A stretch of 64,000 nucleotides of DNA from Rhynchopus sp. YZ270_cl-10 (GCA_964035575.1 OZ037912.1:992001-1056000), one strand, 5' to 3'; positions 21,167 to 33,078 are shown, counted from the first letter of the stretch. Numbers and translations: made by a program. The notes: generated by a model from the sequence alone, not told the origin.

Positions 21167-21403
21167 CTACGTTGGCGCTGTGTCGAACTCCTCGCGCAGC
21201 TCCTTGTCCTGCAAGCAGAACGCTCGGATCCTGTCCTGCGTCCGCCTGTTGCTGGCCAGCGTCACCACGCAATCAAAGTGCTCCTTCGTTGCAGAATCGT
21301 ACGTCGCATTGCTGCTGATGTGACAGGTGAGCTATTGGCCACGTACCGTCCCCACGTAGACGTTTTTGTGTCCCACACTTCATACACAACGACCTTGTCA
21401 TGT
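21167..21403 (-). pseudogene. Trapped 3' gene fragment between two satellite arrays (minus strand)
   Basis: Read on the minus strand, 21314-21167 gives 48 residues and a TAG (contains KEHFDCVVTLASNRRTQDRI and RAFCLQDKELREEFDTAPT). Third positions are almost all G or C, as in the real genes here. The preceding bases 21402-21347 give VVVYEVWDTKTSTWGR in a frame that joins through a GT-AG interval of only 32 bases (21346-21315). So this looks like the C-terminal end of a real protein, cut on its 5' side by the GTACTATG array. The + strand frame across the same bases is also open but has poorer codon use. No family recognised. Confidence 0.45.
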
Positions 21404-21404
21404 G

Positions 21405-22517
21405 CTATGGTACTATGGTACTATGGTACTATGGTACTATGGTACTATGGTACTATGGTACTATGGTACTATGGTACTATGGTACTATGGTACTATGGTA
21501 CTATGGTACTATGGTACTATGGTACTATGGTACTATGGTACTATGGTACTATGGTACTATGGTACTATGGTACTATGGTACTATGGTACTATGGTACTAT
21601 GGTACTATGGTACTATGGTACTATGGTACTATGGTACTATGGTACTATGGTACTATGGTACTATGGTACTATGGTACTATGGTACTATGGTACTATGGTA
21701 CTATGGTACTATGGTACTATGGTACTATGGTACTATGGTACTATGGTACTATGGTACTATGGTACTATGGTACTATGGTACTATGGTACTATGGTACTAT
21801 GGTACTATGGTACTATGGTACTATGGTACTATGGTACTATGGTACTATGGTACTATGGTACTATGGTACTATGGTACTATGGTACTATGGTACTATGGTA
21901 CTATGGTACTATGGTACTATGGTACTATGGTACTATGGTACTATGGTACTATGGTACTATGGTACTATGGTACTATGGTACTATGGTACTATGGTACTAT
22001 GGTACTATGGTACTATGGTACTATGGTACTATGGTACTATGGTACTATGGTACTATGGTACTATGGTACTATGGTACTATGGTACTATGGTACTATGGTA
22101 CTATGGTACTATGGTACTATGGTACTATGGTACTATGGTACTATGGTACTATGGTACTATGGTACTATGGTACTATGGTACTATGGTACTATGGTACTAT
22201 GGTACTATGGTACTATGGTACTATGGTACTATGGTACTATGGTACTATGGTACTATGGTACTATGGTACTATGGTACTATGGTACTATGGTACTATGGTA
22301 CTATGGTACTATGGTACTATGGTACTATGGTACTATGGTACTATGGTACTATGGTACTATGGTACTATGGTACTATGGTACTATGGTACTATGGTACTAT
22401 GGTACTATGGTACTATGGTACTATGGTACTATGGTACTATGGTACTATGGTACTATGGTACTATGGTACTATGGTACTATGGTACTATGGTACTATGGTA
22501 CTATGGTACTATGGTAC
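21405..22517 (+). repeat. Microsatellite, 8-bp unit GTACTATG, 138 copies
   Basis: Bases 21410-22513 are exactly 138 units, with partial units at both ends, and I see no interruption. It is the same unit and strand as the 69-copy array at 2.6 kb. Open frames of several hundred residues through it are artefacts. Confidence 0.97.
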
Positions 22518-23393
22518 AATTTTTATTTACAATTTTTGTAAATCAAGGTACTTGACAATAGGAAATAGAAACGACGGAAGGTGCGTGCCCGCCAGCTTTT
22601 GTTTTTCTCATTCATTGTTTTTTCTCTCTCACACACAACACACACTTCAGCGAAAAAACACACCAAGCTTGCGGAGCGATAAACGAAAAAGTTATTTTTC
22701 ATTGTTTTCTTTTTATTCAGAACCGGAAGTTAGTTTTTATTTTTGTATATTCCTTGACCAATAAACTGAAGAAGGTACCAAGTGTTCACACGAACAGGTT
22801 TCACGACATTCACCCACCATATAAAGGGAAATCACTACCCTTTTGAATACTACTGTATGATTCTTAGGACTGAAACAGGGTTAATGTTAGAAACCAATCT
22901 ACTGAAGTTTCAATTTGTGCATGAAGCATTTACTATTCTTTTTCTACGTTTTGCAAAACATCCAAAAAAAAAAAAAAAAAGCAAGGGTACATTTTTCGCA
23001 CCCTCTTTATCTTTTTTTCGTTTAGAAAAGAAAGTATATTGGTGCTCCTGAACTAAAAAATACCAAGTACGCAACAACTACGCAATATAGGGTATTCCTG
23101 TATATTTTTTTTCGTGCACAAAGTGCGCAACAAGTACGCAAAATGGGGTTATCAGGAGTACCAATATGAATTTTTTTCTCTTTTTTGCTCCGCAAAAAAA
23201 AAGGGTCCATTAAGTGACTCTGCGGTGTAAAGAGCTTCATTTTACACTCCTTTTGAAGTGAACTCTTTTTCATTTCGAATATTCTGCTTTCGTGGATATT
23301 GCCTTGATATGATTTTCTTTTTTCTTTTTTTTTAAAATTCTCCTCACACATTTTTCACAACATACACAAAACAGAACAAACCAGAATCACACA
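22518..23393. other. Spacer upstream of the Cache receptor, with duplicated blocks
   Basis: Blocks at about 22545-22715 and 23063-23170 repeat those at 20.15-20.39 kb. The last 60 bases are a leader with an acceptor-like ACACAAAACAG ending 21 bases before the start codon. No other gene seen. Confidence 0.55.
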
Positions 23394-26000
23394 ATGAACA
23401 TACGACACTGTGTGCTGATGCTGCTGCTTCTTTTGCTTTGTCTGCACAGTGCTGAGGGAGTGACCATACGACGAGAGGAGTTTGGGCACGATGTGCCTGT
23501 AGAACATATTGCTATCGTAGCGGTGGCCTTGGGAGCAGCGCTGGTGATGCTATTGCTTCTGGGTGTAAGCGCGGTTGTGGGGTTCAAGGTGAAGCTTGCC
23601 GCAGTTATGTTCGCTTTCCTGTGGACATCGGTTGCTGTGGTAGGAGTCGTTTCCTGGGTAGTGACGTACGATGCCATGCGCGTGGAGATCGAAACCGGCC
23701 TCATCAGTTTCATGGAGGCTCGCAGTGGGGAGATCAAAGCGGAACTCGTAAAGGACCTCGAGCAAGGTGCCCGCATCAGCTCCCTCGTCGCGCGCATGCA
23801 CACCACACAGCTGCTCGACCTCGACGGCATGGTCTTCCCAGAGTACTTCAAAATGTACTACACCCTGATCAAGGAGTGGCAAGACTACACCATTGACTGG
23901 TCCTACTTCGCGACAAAGACAGGCTTCTCAGCAGGATACAAGAAGGTATCTGCCAACGGTACTGCGTATGGTGATGGCTGGGTCACGCGGGTGAATGCGA
24001 AATCGAATGAAAATCTCACGAACGAAGTTCTGTGCTTTGAGCGTGACGCATGGGACAACTGCACTAAGAAAAGCTGCTGGGGCGATGAGTGGGCGGTATG
24101 TAAGAGCACCTGTTCGCGTGGCCCGGCAGTACCCTGCACGCATGGGAACATACTGAGCTTTACCAACGGGGAACGTCCTGCTTTTGGACAGTTCTTGTCA
24201 CAGCACTTCGACCAAAGCACGTACCACGCAATTCAGCGTCCGTGGTACGCATACACAAACGACACAGTCTGGTCCGCGCCGTATCTCTTCTCTGAAACAA
24301 TAGTTTCGGTCGGCTTCACCGTGTCGACAACTTTCTTCGATGCGAGCGGTGCGCCGTACGGCGTCTCTTGTGCGGACTACACGCTGTCAAACATGCAGGA
24401 CTTCTTGCTGTCGAAGCGGCCCACCACGAATGGCATCGTGCTCATCGTCAACTCTGCTGCACAGGTGCTGGGGACCAGCGAGGCGGATGGGGAGCAGTAC
24501 AAACAAGTGGGCGATACAGACAACTACGAGCCGTGGCTGCTTGGCGAGAAGCCAGGCCCGCTCCACGACATTGTGTCCACTGCGTTGTACGGTGCGCACG
24601 GCTCGCTTGATGCTGCGATGCTAGGCGACTCTATTCTGCACCACAAGGAGCACGTCGTGCTTGTTTCTGCATTCACGGTTACGGGCAACCTGCGCCTTGC
24701 GGTAGTGATGGGCATCCCGTATGCAGACGTGCTTGACACTGCCAACGAGGCGTCTACCGACTCTCTCCTCATTGTCGTCATTGTCAGCGCCTGCGCTGGG
24801 CTTCTGGTTACAGTGGTCGTGCTAGTCGTGTTGCGGCCACTGTCAAAGCTTGCGCAGGATATGGAGTTGGTAGCGTGGATGAAGGTTGACGAGACGAAGG
24901 TTCGGCCCGTATGGAGTATCACATCTGAGGTGACTGGGATGTCGGGATCGTTCAATCGGATGGTGGCTAATTTGAAAGAGTTTCAGCAGTTTTTGCCACA
25001 GTCGATCAAAATTGATCTGATTGAGTCCTCGAGCGATGACGCGACACTGCTATGCGAGTTCACTGCAGGCTCACAGAACGAATCCCGCAAGTCAAGCACT
25101 ATTACATCGCAGAGCTCGAATTCGAATGGGCGACTCTCTCTGTCTCACTCGATGCGGAAGTCGTCGCGCTTTGCAATGGAGCTTTGCAAGAAGATGGTCA
25201 CCATATTGGCCGTCAACCTCAGGAACAGCCACGACTCCGTCCGTGACCAGATGGAGCTTCCAGTCACCCACGTCATGACAACGTACGTCGAGACCGTTGT
25301 GACTCTAGGACGCGAACACAAAGGCGTCATCGACGTCTTCTCGGGCGACCGCTTCACAGTGTCGTTCAACGCCTTGACAGTGCTGAAGTCACACCACAAC
25401 CGCAGCGGCACCTTGGCCTTGGCACTGCACAGCAAACTCGACGTCACACAAGGCATTGCCAGCGGGGAGGCGCAGTGCGGGAACACCGGGTGCGCCTCGC
25501 TGAAGCGGTTCAACGTGTTGGGGCCGGTTGTGAACAACGCGTTTCTCCTTGAGCGTGGCGCACGGCTGTGGGCGGTGCCGTCCCGGATGGTTGGTGACGA
25601 GGCGATTTCAAACGCTTGTTCGTTCCTTTTTATTGCGAAGGCATTATGGCAGGTCCGTGAATCGCCTAAGGGGCGTGCACACATGGCGAACGCGTTGACG
25701 CGCAGAGAGGGAGGAGGAGGCGAGGACGAAGTGGAATGGATGTACGAGATGGAGCGCAGCCACACCACAGGCTACGGCAAATACAATGAAGTCGTCCACG
25801 CTCTCTACACAGACACCCTGCAGCAGATCGAATCCCCCGAAGGCAGGTTCGCACACCTCCCCAAGGAAGAGCGCAAAGAGATCAACCAGCGGTACCACAA
25901 AGCCCTAGCAAACGGCCCAGAGCTCCCACACCTTCTCAGTTTCCAAGAGGAGCGGCGAGGAAGGAACGACAATCCCCTTGAAAAAGAGAGCATAATGTGA
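23394..26000 (+). CDS. Membrane receptor: Cache-like sensor, HAMP-like relay, cyclase-like domain
   Basis: The 868-residue protein has a signal peptide (about 1-22), two close hydrophobic segments (about 38-64 and 67-90), a large extracytoplasmic region with a Cache-like signature (RPWYAYTNDTVWSAPYLF, about 282-299) and cysteines, a third membrane segment (about 457-482), a HAMP-like helix pair, then FQQFLPQSI, a linker and a class III cyclase-like domain (about 600-760). In that domain the first metal-binding Asp position reads Asn (AVNLRN), the second is kept (FSGDRF), and VLGPVVNNAFLLE keeps the Asn but has Leu where the transition-state Arg is expected. It may therefore be a pseudo-cyclase. 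It senses an external ligand and acts at the cell surface by inference. It is related to, but shorter than, the receptors at 50.4-64 kb, lacking the solute-binding domain. Confidence 0.85.
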   Translation: MNIRHCVLMLLLLLLCLHSAEGVTIRREEFGHDVPVEHIAIVAVALGAALVMLLLLGVSAVVGFKVKLAAVMFAFLWTSVAVVGVVSWVVTYDAMRVEIETGLISFMEARSGEIKAELVKDLEQGARISSLVARMHTTQLLDLDGMVFPEYFKMYYTLIKEWQDYTIDWSYFATKTGFSAGYKKVSANGTAYGDGWVTRVNAKSNENLTNEVLCFERDAWDNCTKKSCWGDEWAVCKSTCSRGPAVPCTHGNILSFTNGERPAFGQFLSQHFDQSTYHAIQRPWYAYTNDTVWSAPYLFSETIVSVGFTVSTTFFDASGAPYGVSCADYTLSNMQDFLLSKRPTTNGIVLIVNSAAQVLGTSEADGEQYKQVGDTDNYEPWLLGEKPGPLHDIVSTALYGAHGSLDAAMLGDSILHHKEHVVLVSAFTVTGNLRLAVVMGIPYADVLDTANEASTDSLLIVVIVSACAGLLVTVVVLVVLRPLSKLAQDMELVAWMKVDETKVRPVWSITSEVTGMSGSFNRMVANLKEFQQFLPQSIKIDLIESSSDDATLLCEFTAGSQNESRKSSTITSQSSNSNGRLSLSHSMRKSSRFAMELCKKMVTILAVNLRNSHDSVRDQMELPVTHVMTTYVETVVTLGREHKGVIDVFSGDRFTVSFNALTVLKSHHNRSGTLALALHSKLDVTQGIASGEAQCGNTGCASLKRFNVLGPVVNNAFLLERGARLWAVPSRMVGDEAISNACSFLFIAKALWQVRESPKGRAHMANALTRREGGGGEDEVEWMYEMERSHTTGYGKYNEVVHALYTDTLQQIESPEGRFAHLPKEERKEINQRYHKALANGPELPHLLSFQEERRGRNDNPLEKESIM

Positions 26001-27285
26001 AAAAAAAAGGTGCTTTAATTGAACAAGATAAAACAATAAGCTCGCGTTTCTTTTATCGAACAGATTTTATTCTCCGCCCCGTACCCAAAACGTAAACACC
26101 ACTTTGAATCAGAAAAAAATATCTTCTTCTCCTTTTTTCTTCCACACGCGCTGGTTTTTGTATCTCGCTAATTTTTATCAAAAAGCTTTCCCTAGTTTCG
26201 ACGCGAAACGTTTCCGCATGTATTGCACGGGAAACAATATATATGACAAACAGGTGCAGGGTGGTTCCGTGCATATCATAGAACCTGGCACCTTGTGTGT
26301 CTTCCAAAAACCAAAAGCGTTGTGTGTGAAGTTTTGAAGGAAGGGAAAATAAAATTCTAAGCAAAGCAATATAAAAGCGGCAGGGTGTATACTACTAATT
26401 TTTCAAAAAAAAAGAACACTGCCAAAAAAAGAGAAAAAGCGTCTGCGCGCGTTCTCTATACATGCATAATTATTCTGGTCCATATTTTTTCGAAAGACGG
26501 TAATACTCTTCCATGTTATCCCCTCCTTTTTCAGTTTTGTCTGAGTGTCGCTCGCGAATCATCCCCATCCCCCATGCAGACTGCTTTCCAGCAGTCTGCT
26601 TTGTGCACAGACAGACTCTCCCTTCCCCCCTTCCCCTTCCCCTATTATTGGGGGACTTGTCCTAGGAGCGTAGGTCCCATATCCACAGTACACCGCAATT
26701 TGGTTTATCAGATCTAAACCACGAAATGTGCTGATTGTAGGAATGCATGAATGGGGGTCCACCCCCTGGTACATTGCCGGTCATTGTACCAAGGTACACT
26801 GTCGCGAGAGGGTGGAAGCGAACAACAGACAACCTTTATTTTCCCCCTCCCGTTTATAGTCTTTTGAGCAACAAGCAAAGAACAGCGGGTCTCTCTCTCA
26901 AGTACGAAGTAAGGAGCTATAGCTACGACTTGAGAGATCTAGATAATACTATTCCAAAAATGAATGCTTATACCCTTTTTTGATTCTTAAACAATACTAC
27001 TTCAGCGGAGCTGAAGGTTGGAAGGGGAGGGGGGATGGTTAGGGACACAAAAATCACTCATCTTCATCAGAAAAATTCTTGTTTTTTGCTCCCCTACCCA
27101 ACTTACCTCTCTTCCCCCACAACAATACATAAACGAACCTCCACCCTGTTTTTTCCCGACCCAAAACTTTTTCATCTTGTTTTTTCGACAACTTCACACC
27201 TTTTTTCACCTACAGGAATAGTATCTAGATTTTTCTCTCTCTCTCTCTCAAGCATTTTTTTGTCACCTGATGAAATGAAAAGAGG
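26001..27285. other. Spacer with repeat D and repeat C
   Basis: About 26198-26350 (repeat D; GCACGGGAAACAATAT, GTGCAGGGTGGTTCC, AAAGCGTTGTGTGTG) recurs at 55868-55995. Repeat C lies at about 26748-26810. Otherwise AT-rich with polypyrimidine runs; no gene seen. Confidence 0.55.
26198..26350 (+). repeat. Repeat D, copy 1
   Basis: About 130-150 bp matching 55868-55995 with small indels. Copy 1 begins about 200 bases downstream of one receptor gene and copy 2 ends about 530 bases upstream of another. Non-coding in all frames. Confidence 0.8.
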
Positions 27286-27294
27286 AAATAGAAA

Positions 27295-29332
27295 GAGAAA
27301 AGTTCGATTTCGGCCTCGAAAATTACCGTGACACCGATTTGTCACGGAATTTTGTCACGGATTTTTTTTGAAAGATTCGATTTCGTGACAAAAAAAAAAT
27401 CGATTTCGTGACAAACCAATTTTTTCATTGACACACAAAATTCGATTTCGTGACAAACCGATTTTTCATTGACAAAAAAAATTCGATTTCGTGACAAATC
27501 CAAAAATTCAGTGACAAAAAAATGTCAATGAAAAAATGGATTTTGTCAAGGAAACCGAACTTTTTGTCAAGGAAAAAGTCGTGACAGGGCACTGGGCACT
27601 GGGTACACTGGATACAAGGATAAAAGTCGTGAAAGAGCAACCACAGCTCCACATGACAAACACAAAAGTGTCCAGTCACGTGGGGCATTCATGCACTGAG
27701 GAGATAATGATCCAACAATTTACAAGAAAGATTACTTAACCTACTGCTGGAAATTGCCAGGTCGTAGTAACACACAAAGTGTGCCTCCGTTCGGGAAGAC
27801 CGGATATTCTAGAGACCAAAAAGGCCTCAAGAATATCTTCCGGTAGTCAAGGTATAACCGAATGAACGGCCCAAGACCCCCGTGGAGAAGTTAAATGTGT
27901 AATGCTATCAGGTAGAAACTGCGACCACTGTCTTACCCTCCTCAATGCATGGTAGAAGATGTCTTTAGAACAAATATCCTGTACCCAGGTACCAGGTTCC
28001 CAGACCCACGTAGTACCACGTCGCAGTACTACGCAAAATTTACCACCAGACCCTGTCTTCGTGCACCTGAAGTACAACGCCGCAGACAGGCCAAACATGC
28101 GTTGGACTCAGAGGAATGCCCGCTGTGCAGTGTATCAAACATGAGAACCAACTCCCAGCAACAAGGGGCGCCTTTTGGCGGGCGTTGTTGAGGGTGTTTG
28201 GGGTGCAAAGTTTTCCACAATTTTGATGCGCGGGTACAGAAGTGTTGTCTTGTTCTTTCATCTCTAGGAAATGTAAATGTCAATCGCGTTTAACTACCAC
28301 TAGGGCTTGTTCAGTGAACCCACAAGGGGTCGAAGGGGGTTGGTTATCCCGTATCTATCAAAGGTTGTGTCGACCACGAATCCACTATGTTACGCTGTAT
28401 GATGATAAATCCGAAGAAATATCAGTGCATAGCAACTGCAGGAAGTTTGTTAAAAGAGTGCCTCACGCTACACAAACCACCACCCGCGATTGACTTAGAT
28501 GTTATAACAAAGAGAATTCAGAACAAAACAACACCCTGCCCCATACACACTAAATTGTCATGCTTCAAGAACATGCCTGGGCCAAAATTACTATGACGAA
28601 AAGGCAACAAGACCACCCACAAGGAGTGTGAATTGTGCCTGGTTTTCTGGGGGAACGCAATATTTTCTTGTGTCTAGTCCTCCGGAAGCAGAGGACAGAC
28701 TTTCCGGAAGGTTTCCAAAGTCGAATTTCTTGCACTAGCTATGCTCCCTGGTTAATGGCTATAGCAGTGACTGACAAAGTGTTCCCACCCCCCTTTCCAC
28801 CACCATAATAACCGAACTCTGCTTATCAAACCACAATCTGAATCTGCTTCCGTCGCATGCGCTGGTGGATTCGATCTGTTTTGGTGTGTGTAATGGAATG
28901 TATGGGTGAGGGTTGGGGTATTAGGTATAGAAACTTGCGCACCCATTAATTTTTTACCGAATGAAAATGAAATCTGCAATGAGTGTCTGCTGCATATCAT
29001 TTAGTGGGGCTGGCCTCTGGCCAGAGGCGTGCAAGCCTGACCGTGTTCGCGATATACTAAGTCTTGCATAATCATAAAGTTATCATACCTCTTTTGTGTT
29101 TGTCAAGTGGCTGTCTGGTCACTTTTCAGTGACTGGCGGGTTGGCTGTCACGACTTTTTCCTTGACAAAATCCATTTTTCCCAATGACATTTTTTTGTCA
29201 ATGAAAAATGGATTTGTCACGAAATCGAACTTTTTTTGTCACGAAATCGAATCTTTCAAAAAAATTCCGTGACAAAGTACCGTGACAAATCGGTGTCACG
29301 GGTATTTTCGAGGCCGAAATCGAACTTTTCTC
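27295..29332. mobile_element. Mutator-like element (2.04 kb) with long TIRs and 9-bp duplication
   Basis: The element starts GAGAAAAGTTCGATTTCGG and ends with the complement; the inverted termini extend for roughly 190 bp or more with internal GTGACAAA repeats. A perfect 9-bp duplication AAATAGAAA (27286-27294 and 29333-29341) flanks it. Long TIRs and 9-bp duplication fit the Mutator superfamily. No intact transposase is seen. The middle has weak coding-like stretches (HALDSEECPLCSVSN near 28110), perhaps a zinc-binding relic. A partial, inverted and internally deleted copy lies at about 61040-61460. Confidence 0.85.
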
Positions 29333-29555
29333 AAATAGAAATGAAGCATTTTGAACACACTTTGCGGTTCTAGAGACGAACCGCGCTGCAGAGCCTCTCC
29401 TCACCAAACAGGTCGAGGTGTGTGCGTTTCACCACAACCTCCTCTCCCATGGGTTTTATCGTGTTGATGAGTGTTAAGTTTCTATTTTCCCCCCGATTAG
29501 CAATTCCTTGTTTTTTCAAAATTCATTTTAGCCCCCCCCCCCCCCCCCCCCCCTT

Positions 29556-30576
29556 CTAGGCATAGGTGCCCGGCGAGTTAAAAACAACTCGGCAACTCGC
29601 CCAAATTCGCCCAACAACTCGCCCATTTTTTTTGGGCGAGTTGTTTTTTTTTTGGGATTTTTTATACACAGGTACACAGGTACACAGGTACACAGGTACA
29701 CAGGTACACAGGTACACAGGTACACAGGTACACAGGTACACAGGTACACAGGTACACAGGTACACAGGTACACAGGTACACAGGTACACAGGTACACAGG
29801 TACACAGGTACACAGGTACACAGGTACACAGGTACACAGGTACACAGGTACACAGGTACACAGGTACACAGGTACACAGGTACACAGGTACACAGGTACA
29901 CAGGTACACAGGTACACCACATCACATTTTATCTTGTGCATCCCAGCTTGAACGACTCTTTGCCGCTTCACAGCTGGTCTGTGAATGTGCGCTTTGGGTG
30001 GTTTTGTGTATCCCAAAGGAAGTCGTCGCCCAAAGCATTTTGACTGAACGTGCGAACGTTGTGAACCTGTAATCGATAGCAGACAGGAAAAGAGGATGGG
30101 CAGGCAGCGCCTGCCCGACCTGTGTGAAGTGAATCAGTGATTGCCTGACAGATGTCTGGGGAACCGTGTGTTCTGTGTGGGTAGCCATGTACGGAGTATA
30201 TCCCATTCCCCCCAGCGATTACCAAAACCCGTGAGTGTGCACGGTGACCCATGGACCACCGCGACCTAGTTACCACCTATGACTAGTCATATGACAAGGT
30301 GCATGTAATGAGTGGCGTTTGGCCTTAGCCCTGGTTGTTTTTCTTGAGATTATGTGTTGTACCAACGTTACATGTGTGTAACCTTACAACGTCCCCTCCC
30401 ATCCCTGTATGTTTTTGCCTATATAAATGGGCGAGTTGTGGCCGAGTTGTGGGCGAGTTGTGGCGAGTATAGGGCGAGTTGTGGGCGAGTTGTGCGAGTT
30501 TTGGGCGAGTTGTTTGGTAAAATCGTGGAGTTCGGACAACTCGCCCAAAAACGACTCGGCCGGCACCTATGTCTAG
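29556..30576. mobile_element. Inverted-repeat element (1.02 kb) with GGCGAGTTGT subterminal repeats
   Basis: The ends are CTAGGCATAGGTGCC at 29556 and, read inward from 30576, CTAGACATAGGTGCC. Both ends carry many copies of GGGCGAGTTGT or its complement (29570-29650 and 30425-30560). A run of about 19-20 C precedes the left end and five G follow the right end. It contains the GGTACACA array. No transposase and no certain target duplication. Confidence 0.65.
29665..29917 (+). repeat. Microsatellite, 8-bp unit GGTACACA, about 31 copies
   Basis: About 250 bp of perfect units. The complement unit TGTGTACC forms an array at 61464-61548. Open frames on both strands (CVPVYLCT and GTQVHRYT peptide repeats) are artefacts. 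Confidence 0.96.
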
Positions 30577-31366
30577 GGGGTTCCACCAAGGGCGTTTTGC
30601 TGTCCAAAACCCATTTTTTTGAAATTTCGGTGAAGAAACCCACTAAAATGGGCGTGCCTGGCCGCAAATCGCCCTGGGGATCACCCATACATCCCAATAA
30701 ACCACCTGACGACCTTCACAGAGCATTTCTTTTCCGAAAAAAATCAATTTTTTGTGAAAAAAAGCCCAAAAACTGCGTCACGTTTGCGTCACGCTTGGTG
30801 ACAAAAATTTAACACTTGCCAAGAAATTTCTCCAATCAGGCAAAACTCCTTCTAAACACCTGAAAAACACCTCAGTCCACATCTGCTGGGGTCCCAGGGT
30901 GGAAATGTATAGTTTTTGCAGCTTTTAGGGGTCCTGGGCGGGTCCCAGGCGTATTCATGAGGGTCGGAACCGCTTAAAATGCCCAAATTTACCTCTTTTT
31001 TAGGGTGTTTTTCACCTTAAAAATCCAAAAAAAAAGTTCTCAGACAATCACAGAAGTGTCAAAACCCCCTCGGAACTACTCGCCAGACCCCCTGCGGGGT
31101 GGAGAATCATATTTGCGATCACTTTTGGGCTATTTTGCCCAAAATAACCCCGTGTCCCACTTTTGTCCCACTTGTCCCAAAATAGCCTAAAATACCCTAG
31201 GACACATTTGTTTCTTCTACACAACATAACATAGAAACTCCCTCGCCCCCTCCTCCTCCTCTCTTCCCTTTGTCAAGAGTAGACATGGTCGGTTTCCCGC
31301 TTTTTTCAGAATCCAACCTTACCACCTGGCAGGCTTTCACACACACACACCCTTTACCTTGGATGA
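30577..31366. other. Spacer with relatives of the 2.8-kb foldback element
   Basis: About 30890-30960 and 31060-31130 match, inverted, about 9640-9715 and 9465-9510 of the foldback element (shared TTTGCGAT near GGTGGA, and GTCCCAGGGTGGAA). Acceptor-like TTTTTTCAG (about 31308) and CCTGGCAG (about 31332) precede the next gene. No gene here. Confidence 0.55.
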
Positions 31367-33078
31367 ATGTATGCATTAGCCCCTGATGAGTCGCAGACGA
31401 AGTGGTCTGCACGCCTGCGGGAGGAGGAGATGAAGGTGGCCTCGCTGCAGCGGAGTGTCGATGGTGGTGGGGATGAGAGCGTTTCCGCGCCGCTTCCGGG
31501 TGGGAGTCCTACAGGCTCCGGCGGGCTTGGGTTTGCTGCGTTTGCGGCCAACGCAGACATGAGCAGCACACCTCGTGCACACAGCGCGACAGCCATTCTT
31601 AACAAATACCCAACGCGCACTGTGTCCCACCTCTCTAGTGCGCGTGTAGGTGGGGGTGGAGGTGGAGGTGGAGGTGGTGCTGTTGCGAGCAGTGGTGTCC
31701 GTGGCGGCGGTCTGCTCTCGCTCCGTGACGAGCTCGAGACAATGGTAGCAGAGCGCTTCAAAGCTGTGCACACAGAGCTGCACAGCGTTGTGGAGAGGGA
31801 GTGCGGGGCAAGGTATATATTTCACCCCCTCTTTTTTGCCCTCTCATACTGCATATAATCTTATGATCGCAATGGTGGAAAATTGAATTGGAGTGCCACA
31901 TTTTACCAGGTCGAGGTAAATCTACCAATGAGACACTATTCAGAGGGGCATTTTTCAAAAAAATTCTTCCCCCCCACAGACTCCCCGAACTGGAGTACGG
32001 TGTGCGCGAGCGCCATGCAGCACTTCTCGAGATGTTCGATGCGAACAGCGCCGCATGCCTGAACATTGGTGAGAAGGTGATGGAGCTCAGCAGCAACCTC
32101 GACGTTGTGACGCGCGAGCAGCGGGGCGTGGATGGGTGGCGCCGGGAGTACGATGCGTGCCTGAAGGGGCTGGCGGAGGATACCGGCAGCCTGCGCGTTG
32201 CTGACGAAACTGCGCGGGCCCGCCACGAGCAGCTACAGAAGGAGCGCGACACACTCGCACACCGCATGCACGAAGTAGCACTACTTCGCGACGACCACCG
32301 CGGCATTGAGTCCCGCCTTGAGTCCTACCTCCGCGAGGAAAGCCGCAACGTCGAACGCAGACTCGAAACCAGAGGCGACGCTGTCGAAGCCAAACTGGCA
32401 CACCTCGAACGCTCCCTCGCCGATGCCGCAGAGTCCAGACGGCTCCTCACACAACGTCTCGCGAGAGGTGAACAACGTTCCGAAGACGCAATCAAAAGCG
32501 TCGCAAAGCTCACCTCCGCCCTCGAAACCCATGCCACCGATGCAGACGACTGCGCAGCAGACCTCGAAGACCTTCGCGAACAGGTCACCACCATGACCCA
32601 AACCACCGCCCCAGGGTATTGCCAGGGCTGCCGTTTGGTTGTGCAGGACTTTGATAATAAGCTCTTTTCTGTTAAGCAATCGATATGCTATTTGGACCAA
32701 GCACTGAAAGGACGGGAGGGAATCGAGAAGGAAGTAGGAGAGCCGGAGGTGGTGAGGGCACCCTCGGGTGTGGGGGAGATTGCACGCCTGCAGGGCAGGG
32801 TTGATGCAATAGGCGCGGAGCTCGAAGGGGTGCAGGCAGCGATGATGTCTGCCGAGACCGGACACACCCACGCCGTCTCCGCATCTGCGGTGGAGATGCG
32901 CACCTATGTCGACGAAGCCGTAGCCCGTGTAGAGGCAGCTGTGCTATCCCAAGTGACCAACATGGTAGAGCATTTCGTCGAAACCAAGGCCTCCCAAGAC
33001 AGTGTCGATGCCATAAGCGATAAGCTTGCACAGATCTTGCAGAGGATGTCCAACATAGAGGATAAGATGTTTGATTAG
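31367..33078 (+). CDS. Coiled-coil protein (two exons)
   Basis: Exons 31367-31812 and 31980-33078 join in exact phase (AG/A codon) across a 167-base intron with GTATAT donor and a pyrimidine tract ending CACAG. The product has 514 residues. Residues 1-150 are mixed, with a polyglycine run near 95-105 and a predicted helix at the exon end. From about 155 to the C-terminus the sequence is nearly all charged heptad-rich helix (RERHAALLEMFDANS, VERRLETRGDAVEAKLAHLE), with a cysteine pair near 420 (GYCQGCRLVVQ). It probably forms a long rod, perhaps cytoskeletal or flagellar; this is inference and no named family is recognised. The ATG at 31367 was chosen because an ATG four bases earlier is in another frame. 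Confidence 0.85.

Noticed and set aside
20824-22517. CRISPR array
   Set aside because: Units are 8-9 bp and contiguous with no spacers, in a eukaryotic context.
20747-22764. Open frames of 169-602 residues through the microsatellites
   Set aside because: They consist of translated 8- or 9-bp repeats (WYYGTMVL, TVC); all frames are open because the units lack stops. Not genes.
29528-30072. Opposed open frames of 162 and 168 residues at the GGTACACA array
   Set aside because: Peptides are repeats of CVPVYLCT and GTQVHRYT from the satellite plus C-run translation.
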